Below, in pieces: positions 57,462-64,000 of a DNA stretch of 64,000 bases (positions are counted from its first letter, which is position 1; every line of letters begins with the position of its first letter). A program made the position numbers and the translations under genes. A model generated the notes under the pieces. The model did no database searches and had not been told where the DNA came from. It saw nothing but the letters and a program-made list of their open reading frames with translations. Location of the stretch: positions 27,899 to 91,898 of the forward strand of contig KN832578.1 in assembly GCA_000827205.1 (NCBI GenBank). Reading direction: 5' to 3'. Origin of the DNA: Plicaturopsis crispa FD-325 SS-3. Its lineage: Eukaryota > Basidiomycota > Agaricomycetes > Amylocorticiales > Amylocorticiaceae.

Positions 57462-60007
57462 CTACCACTTCACGTCTACATACGCACACTGCACCCAAGG
57501 GAGCACCTGCCCCCGATCCGTAACACCCTGCACATAGAACCTCACGATCTCAGCACCTTTCGTGCTCTCCGGCAAGCAATTCGCGTCGACGAAGAAGCGA
57601 TTCGCGTCACCGCTAAGCCCCGTCGTCCCAATGAACACCGCGCCGTCCGGCTGTGGCGTCGCGTATTGCGAGGTGCTCTGTGCGTATATGTTGAAATAAA
57701 GGAAGGTAGGGAGCCAGCGGCCGGAGTTGTCCAGCGTCCACGCAGGCAGGGGATCCTCTGGCGAGGTTATCGTGATCGCCGCAGTTGGGAACGACACAGC
57801 AGTGTCCCAGGTCAGGACGCCGGACGGGTTGGAGGAGTCCCGCTCGAAATCCGCCCAGATGACTCTCGGCGTGTGAGGTGATACATTCTGCAGCGATCGG
57901 AGGGGGTATACTGCAAGCTGGCCAAGGTTGACAGAAAACTCGAACGGCTGCGTAGGATCTTCTGCTGCAAACCCGACGACAAGGCCGATAGCAGCCGATG
58001 CGGTACTGATCGAGCCAGCGTACTTGAATTCGACGGACAGTTTCGCCCAGCCTCCAGCGAGCTGCGTATGGCTAATCGCGCTGGGTTGCACTTCGATGGA
58101 CTGGTCGCTGGATGCGGAGAGAAGCTTGACGGAGATGCCGATATCGAGGTCGACACCGGGATCTGAGCCTTCCTTGTAAACCAGAATAGCTTCGTACAGC
58201 TGTTGCGACGAAACAGACAGAGATTGCACGGGGATCCAGACGCAGCGGAAGAATGCATCTTCAGCGTCTGAACCTCGGCCAGAGATTTCCAAGCGTACGG
58301 AGCTTCCCCCGTTCCAGGCATCAGCCATAGAGATAGCAGGCGATACGTCGGGGAGCTCGTCCTGGCGGTCATCGCCTTCCCAGGCCAGCAGCGGTCGTGG
58401 CCAAAGCATATCGCCCAGCGAGCCCTGCTTGTCCACATCCGTCCAGCCGTCATCCGTCTGCAGCACATTTACACCCTCGACGAACCATGCACGGCCGACT
58501 CCTGGACTGAAAGAAGTATAGAGAGCAAGGTCGACAGGATCGGGAGGTGGATCCCGGGGGAAGAACGACGCGACAGGCTGGAATGGCCCGTGTGGGCATT
58601 CGGGCTCGCCCTCTCGAAGTTTCGCAGGTGGGACGACAACGGCCTCGTCTTTTTTATGCGGTCCTACCCAGAGCTTTTGCTCATAGGCCCACCATTGGTC
58701 CCAGTCCCACCCGCTCTTATCCTGCTCGCTTTCCCAGGTCCACGCCTGTCCAAATAGCGCCACGCTGAGCCCAAGGAACTCCGGATCGATATGGGAGATG
58801 GCCTTGTACGATCCGAATCCACCCCCGCCATGCGACCCGCGTCCCCAAACATCAACGCCTACAAAGATGTCGCGCAGAGATTTTGGTACTGATGGACGGA
58901 CGTCGGCGTCGTCACCTTCACCGCGAAGTGCGGGATCAAGGCTCAAGAAATATTGCGCGGTCAGAGAGGGGTAATGAGAGGGCCACTGTGAGGTCATGAG
59001 TATATAAGGCTGTATAAAACCGTTGATCTGCGCACCGTATAGTTGGTGAATATCGAAGATGCTGATAGGAAAAATGGGAGATTCAGGCTGTTGAGCCTGT
59101 CCTGCCATCTCAACTGCCCATTGACGATAACACTGTCGTACCAGATGGTCTGCGCGTGCGCTCCGACCTTTCGCAAAAGCTCCGACTGCAGTAAAGTATT
59201 CCACGCAGCCAGGGCTTTGGTCTGTTCCACACCGCCGCGGAGCGGGCACTCCAAATTCAACAGGTAGCCGTCAAAGCCGCGTTGATAGGCGAGGTCCGCA
59301 AGAAGACGGGCGTAATGGGCAGACAACGGCAGGGTGAAGGAGGATGGTATGACAGGGCCTGTCTTCGACTTTGGAAGATGGCCGACAAGGAGCCTGAGGC
59401 AGTCTTCTTCTCCAGAACCCTCGAATATCCTGGAACCAGGATTTCACGTCAAGATACTGGCAGAATAGAGTGTGACAGGGACTTGCAAAGTTCCTAATAT
59501 CTTTACGCCTTGTCTATGGGCCGCGTTGATCCATCCTGGCGGAGGCACAGTGACTCGTCGATGCGAAAAGCTATGGAAAACGATTCATTAAGAACACATC
59601 ATGAGCTGAGGGCAATGCACTTACTATACGAAGGTATCACACGCAGACCAAAAGTTGAATGTGTACGACAATGCTGAGGGCGACTCGGTATACCCGCCCT
59701 GTATTCATGTCAATCTCCCAAATCTCTGGGAAATGACTATGCAGCCCCCACTTTGTAGTCGTGGCATACCTGGTAGGGCCTCTCTCAACTTCATTCACGG
59801 CGTTCATAAGGCTACCTCTCTCACCAGTAGCCGCCCTCTGTTGTCCGAGCTCAAACCATCCGATTGAGCGCTGCGGGCGTGATACTGCAAGACCCCGCCT
59901 AGTTTCGCGCTCGGCACACGGGCCCAAGTGTCCAGTTCCTCTAGGGAGTCAAAATACGGTGCACTGTCCTTTACCAGAGCAGAATGATCTTTGCCGCGAA
60001 GAGGCAT
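57462..60007 (-). CDS. Endo-beta-N-acetylglucosaminidase, GH85 (ENGase)
   Basis: Cleaves the GlcNAc-beta-1,4-GlcNAc core of N-glycans. Six exons (60007-59825, 59769-59752, 59698-59625, 59570-59487, 59429-59036, 58985-57462) give 758 residues. Visible blocks: APYFDSLEELDTW, VCHDYK|GGYTE across a micro-exon border, TVPPPGWINAAHRQGVKILGT, and GFDGYLLNLE with the catalytic N-x-E. Also present are QTIWYDSV, LRWQDRLN, GVDVWGRGSHGGGGFGSY, ALFGQAWTWE and the C-terminal jelly-roll part. There is no signal peptide, so it is probably the cytosolic form that handles free oligosaccharides from ER quality control. One exon is 18 bases, and the fourth intron (59486-59430) uses a GC donor (GCAAGT). The protein is intact. 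Confidence 0.93.
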
Positions 60008-60163
60008 AGATAAAAAGCAAAGTAGAGTCAAGAGCGGGGCCGTGCGCGGCGCTGGTCCGACGCCGAACGAGGACCGTGGGACAAAACAAATTTGGGGCAA
60101 AATCCGCCACAATTGTGTAGCGCATCTCTTGCTTCCCACCACGACACTCAATATTCACGACAA

Positions 60164-62259
60164 ATGGCAGACGCTCTCGACGCAGACCTCTATGGAGGTA
60201 AGGAGACAGCTACGGCGATATACCAACGAGACTGAACGAGCTTGTTACTGCGGCAGACCTTTACGGCAATGACGAAGGAGACTTCAATAACGACACCCAG
60301 GAACCAGCACCTCAGGCAGCCGAGCCTGAGGCAGAAAAGCCACAGGCAAAAGCAGCAGAGCCTCAGCCTGCTGCTGTTAAGCCAGTGGAGTCTACGCCAG
60401 TCCCAAAGGCCACTCCGTACATTCCCCCACCCCCGCCGCCCTCCTCTTTCTCTGTAGCCTCAGCCCCCGTCCAATCTTACGAAGTTCCCACCACCGCGCC
60501 CCAGCCCACCTCGAATTCGGCATACGACCCCTCCGCGGCTCAACAAATTCCGACATACGAGCAACCGCCTGCCTCTGACTACCGTGAGCAGCCGCAGCCG
60601 CAGGGCGACTACCAAAACATCCCCGTTCCGGAGCGGACCGTTAGGCCGTCTGAAATGAAAGACGAAGGGTGAGTGTCGTTTCTTTTCCTTTCATCACTAA
60701 CGTGCAGTGCATGTCATCGCGACAAGGGGGTGGTACTACGGCAGACGCTGGACACTGGCCTTGCACCCGTAGCGTAGCCCCTGCGTAGTCAGTTCTGCGT
60801 CTAGCTACGGTAAAAAACACCACTGTCGACTAGGACTAGGCTAGCTCTAGCGTATCGTCGTTCGCCTCCTCTACCCTCTGTCGTGACACTCTGTCCTAGG
60901 CTACCGGTGCTAATAGCAGTCTTTGCTTTCCTTATATGTGCCTTCTCGCGCCCTCGTCCATCCATGCATGATGCATCATCAACCGTATCGTACCCCACGT
61001 TTATAGCAAAATGTTCATCGGCGGCTTGAACTGGGACACCACAGATGGTACTTAACGTTGTTCGTCTTTACCGGTAGTAGTGACTGAAGTATCCCCCGTC
61101 TGTAGAATCCTTGCGCAACTACTTCTCCCAGTTTGGCAAAGTCGACGCGTGCACCATCATGCGTGACGCCGGCGGACGCTCGCGCTGCTTCGCGTTCTTG
61201 ACGTTCGAGGAGCAGGCCAGCGTGAATGCCGTCATGGTGCGCGAGCATTTCCTCGACGGAAAAATTGTGGGTTTTCCCTCGCCATTTCGTCCGGGTGCAA
61301 GCTGACACACAGCGCACACAGATCGACCCCAAACGAGCAATACCGCGGCAAGAACACCAGCGCGCCACGAAGTTGTTTATCGGCGGCCTTGCGGGCAGCG
61401 TAACATCTGAGTCTATGCGCGAGTTCTTCTCGCAGTTCGGCAAAGTTATTGACTCGACTGTGATGCTTGACCGCGACACTGGCCGCAGCAAAGGCTTCGG
61501 ATTCATCAGCTTCGAGGACACGAATGTGCAACCATTCCTGGGCTTCGGAAACCTCGAGATCGATGGCAAACTCGTGAGTCACTAGCACGACCGCTCATAT
61601 GCACTAGATTAGGTTGCTCATCCTCTCTATCACGCCCCTGCTAGATCGATGTAAAGCTCGCTCAACCGCGGTACCAACGCGACGGGAACGAGCGAGAAGG
61701 CTCGCAAGAATACGGCGGCCCGCCTGCGCCCATCCCCAGCGCTGGTCGCGGTGCTGGGAACTTCGGTGGTCCCCAAGCCGGCTTTGGAGGCGCTGTGCCA
61801 GGCGCGCCCGCTGCTGGAAACACGCCCTTCGACCCGCAAGCCCTCGCGGCGCTCTACACCCGCATGTTCCAGATGACCGGCGGGGCGCAGATGAACCCCG
61901 CCATGATGGGCGGCGGGATGGGCATGATGGGTCCTGGTGGAGGTTACGGCGGACCGGGGATGGGCCGCGGGCAGATGGGCGGCATGGGTATGGGTATGGG
62001 TATGGGCGGACCGGGGATGGGCATGGGCGGCGGTGGGCCAGGTATGGGTATGGGTATGGGCAGTCCGCCACCCGGAATGGGCGGCGGGCCCATGGGACGA
62101 GGTGGTGCACTCGGAGGACCTGCCGCCATGAACCCGAACATCCCGAGAGGGCCTAGAGGTGCGCCTAGTGGTCCGGGCGGCGGCATGGGCGGTCACGGCG
62201 TCGGTCCTCAGAGGGCAGGACAGCGGGGACAGCACAGTTATCATCCGTATGCGCGATAG
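60164..62259 (+). CDS. HRP1/Nab4-like hnRNP with two RRM domains
   Basis: RNA-binding protein, probably in mRNA 3'-end processing and export. Six exons (60164-60197, 60257-60668, 61007-61047, 61106-61266, 61322-61573, 61645-62259) give 504 residues. The N-terminus repeats ADLYG/DLYGNDEGDF and is Pro/Gln-rich. RRM1 has RNP2 MFIGGLNW and RNP1 RCFAFLTF; RRM2 has RNP2 LFIGGL and RNP1 KGFGFISF. The linker DPKRAIPR and the C-terminal Gly/Met-rich tail (repeats of GMG) are typical of HRP1, Musashi and DAZAP1-type proteins. The second intron is 338 bp, the longest placed here, and separates the N-terminal part from RRM1. Divergent from the ENGase gene over 156 bp. Confidence 0.9.
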
Positions 62260-62461
62260 ACCCGGTTTCTCATCTGGTCTCCAAAATGTTATTGCTGTAC
62301 AATTCCTTATAATCGTATCACTTCACTCTTTGTATTCTCTCGTATTCCCTCAATAACCCCTGCCTATGTACTCGTGCGTCGTGAGCTTGCCAGCGCCTGA
62401 GGACTACTTGTTCGCCTCGAGGCTTGCTCGAGGCTGCTATATATCGTGCCGCTCGGCTGTC

Positions 62462-63625
62462 ATGACCACTACGACCATCGTAAGTACCAGCTAGCAATCC
62501 CAAGTCGTTTCTTTGACTTGATTGCACCTTGAACTTGCTCCATAGCTCACTCGAGCTGACTCGGAATACGGCGGTGTTGAATTGTGAGTCTACCCCTTAG
62601 GCATACGCGTTTCGTTTAATTGGTCTCTGCTCACTCTCCATAAGTATATCCGCATTGAATAGCGACCAACCTTGTACAGGCAAGGGCCTACGCGAACATG
62701 CAGGTAAGTAAGCTCACTTCTTACCTTGGAATAATTATATACGCGTCATCGAGTGTTTGTTCGATCGAAATGACCCGACTAGAGCTGACTCGGACTGGAC
62801 TTCGTCAGGACATCGCGGCGCTTGAGTCGGTCGTAGTACGACATGACCGATCCTCGAGTACCATCAGCGTCCTCGAGTACCATCAGCGTCCTCGACCATG
62901 ATGATGCGTATCCTACAGTGACTCGGGACAATCGTACGGCGGTTAAATCTGAGTCGTCTGTCGACTCCGAGTCGACATCATCATTGAGCGCTGGGACTGA
63001 CCCCGACGCTCATGATGCTGGGCTGGAGACGGAGACGGCTCAGGCTGTAGGTAAGGTGAGTCTGATATTACAATTTATGCTCTCCATGAGTGTCGAATGC
63101 GATCGACGTCTTGAATGCTTTCAGGAGAACGTGCCAGCAGGTACGAGTATCACTGCCAATATTGACAACGATATGATGCACGCTGAATGCCACGATCTAT
63201 TTCCAGACTGGGCCATCATACCCACCCACGTCAAGCTTGAGGGACGTTCCGGAGCGCTACAATCGCGCAAGAGGCCTTATTGCACGATCGACGCAGTAGA
63301 AATCCCACCGGCTCCGTACGGCAAACCACCTGACGCTAGACCTGCCAAGGTACAGAAGACAGAGGGCTCGGAGTCAACAAGTAAGGGAAAGTCGAAAGAG
63401 CTATTGGTACAGAATGTGGGTTCACTTATCCCCGCAGGCTCCTACCAAGCCGCACGTTACGAGGGTGGGGGTCCCATACGAGTAGCGGTACACTGTGTAT
63501 ATACGAGAAATCGGACCATGTGCAAACCACGCGATCCCCACGCGACATTTCAAACTCCCCCAACTCTTATTTCCCTCCACCCTCTCCACGGCGGCTTGCC
63601 GAAAACATTGGTAAACAAGCAAGCC
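62462..63625 (+). CDS. Hypothetical protein, partly resolved
   Basis: A chain of coding-like segments. ATG 62462 starts MTTTTI, then LTRADSEYGGVE and DQPCTGKGLREHA join over clean introns. A longer frame from ATG 62843 reads Ser/Thr/Asp-rich sequence, and after 63211 DWAIIPTHVKLEGR, SRKRPYCTIDAVEIPPAPYG and a Lys-rich segment follow. The link between the first exons and ATG 62843 could not be phased, so there may be two genes. A 19-bp direct duplication lies at 62850-62893. The 3' part runs toward a TIR element at 63626. Confidence 0.35.
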
Positions 63626-64000
63626 ACAGGTCCACGAACGCGCTGTGGCGCGTCGCCGCTTTGCGGCGGGTGGGTCTGTACGAACTTGCATCGACAAGCG
63701 GTATCACACAAAACATGTCCTATTTACTTCTCCTGCGCAATTGAACAATCGTCCCGCTTTTTACCGCTTTTACTGCCCTTTTGCGATGGGGTACAGCTTT
63801 ACCTGCCCAGGTGAGTGGTACTAAGGGCTCGAGAGCATAGACAAATTGCGTCGAAAATATTTGTAGCGCTCTGTGCGCAGTATAGTAGTGCAATTGACCA
63901 GGTCTCTTACTGGAAGTTAAGCAAATGGATGTTGAACGAAGTTCGTACAGACCCACCCGCCGCAAAGCGGCGACGCGCCACAGCGCGTTCGTGGACCTGT
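63626..64000. mobile_element. TIR element or long inverted repeat at right edge
   Basis: 63626-63687 and 63939-64000 are perfect inverted copies (62 bp), each ending outward in ACAGGTCCACG and containing a GCCGC-TTT-GCGGC hairpin. About 250 bp without a coding frame lie between. The repeat may extend past the window edge. Size and lack of coding suggest a MITE. Confidence 0.65.

Noticed and set aside
61604-62244. Long minus-strand frames and a plus shadow in the hnRNP tail
   Set aside because: Caused by the Gly/Met-rich repeat; the sense frame is the RRM protein.

Overview
The window looks like nuclear DNA of a basidiomycete, most likely an Agaricomycete. Genes carry many introns of roughly 50-70 bp with GT(A/G)NGT donors, CT(A/G)A(C/T) branch points and short exons. 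The proteins recognised include SMC6, IMP dehydrogenase, an HRP1-type hnRNP, a GH85 endo-beta-N-acetylglucosaminidase and a KP4-like secreted protein. No alignment or database search could be run. Family names come from recognised motifs, and splice sites were placed by hand from consensus and reading frame.

Conserved single-copy genes are scattered along the window: SMC6 (22.6-27.1 kb, minus), IMP dehydrogenase (45.0-46.9 kb, plus), ENGase (57.5-60.0 kb, minus) and an hnRNP (60.2-62.3 kb, plus). There is also a GNAT acetyltransferase (5.7 kb), a C2H2 zinc-finger protein (13.3-14.3 kb) and a tandem pair of secreted nucleoside hydrolases (40.6-43.3 kb).

The rest is dominated by what looks like an undescribed, locally expanded family, called here PWxD/GxPGD coiled-coil proteins. 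Seven members are recognised: A1 1.1-3.3 kb, A2 9.6-12.1 kb, B1 27.5-29.2 kb, C1 30.1-31.5 kb, B2 33.8-35.9 kb, C2 38.3-40.0 kb and D 43.4-44.8 kb. Each has an N-terminal globular domain of about 180 residues (PW(L/V/I)D near the start, then G-x-PGD-x-(Y/W), then LYxRxxxxW and HPYL), a Lys/Arg-rich nuclear-localisation-like patch, and a long coiled coil. In subfamilies A-C, 35 of the 36 introns I placed are phase 1, so exons can be added or lost without breaking the frame. Three further coiled-coil proteins with basic patches but no such domain (E1-E3) lie at 15.4-22.0 kb.

Interleaved with B1-C1-B2-C2 are three paralogous small secreted cysteine-rich proteins (S1-S3, 32.2-37.9 kb). They share one architecture: signal peptide, a phase-1 intron at the same place, and a CC-x2-C...CC tail. 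B and C genes occur twice as convergent pairs, which suggests segmental duplication.

The right-hand part holds two convergent DUF6697-like genes (52.4-56.7 kb) and, just beyond them, a degenerate interstitial telomeric repeat (CCCTAA)n at about 56.9-57.0 kb, next to a GC-rich hairpin. Mobile-element traces are an 879-bp element with 46-bp terminal inverted repeats in front of A2 (12.25-13.13 kb, with a tRNA-like sequence inside), a 62-bp perfect inverted repeat at the right edge, and a short-chain dehydrogenase relic at 29.5 kb.
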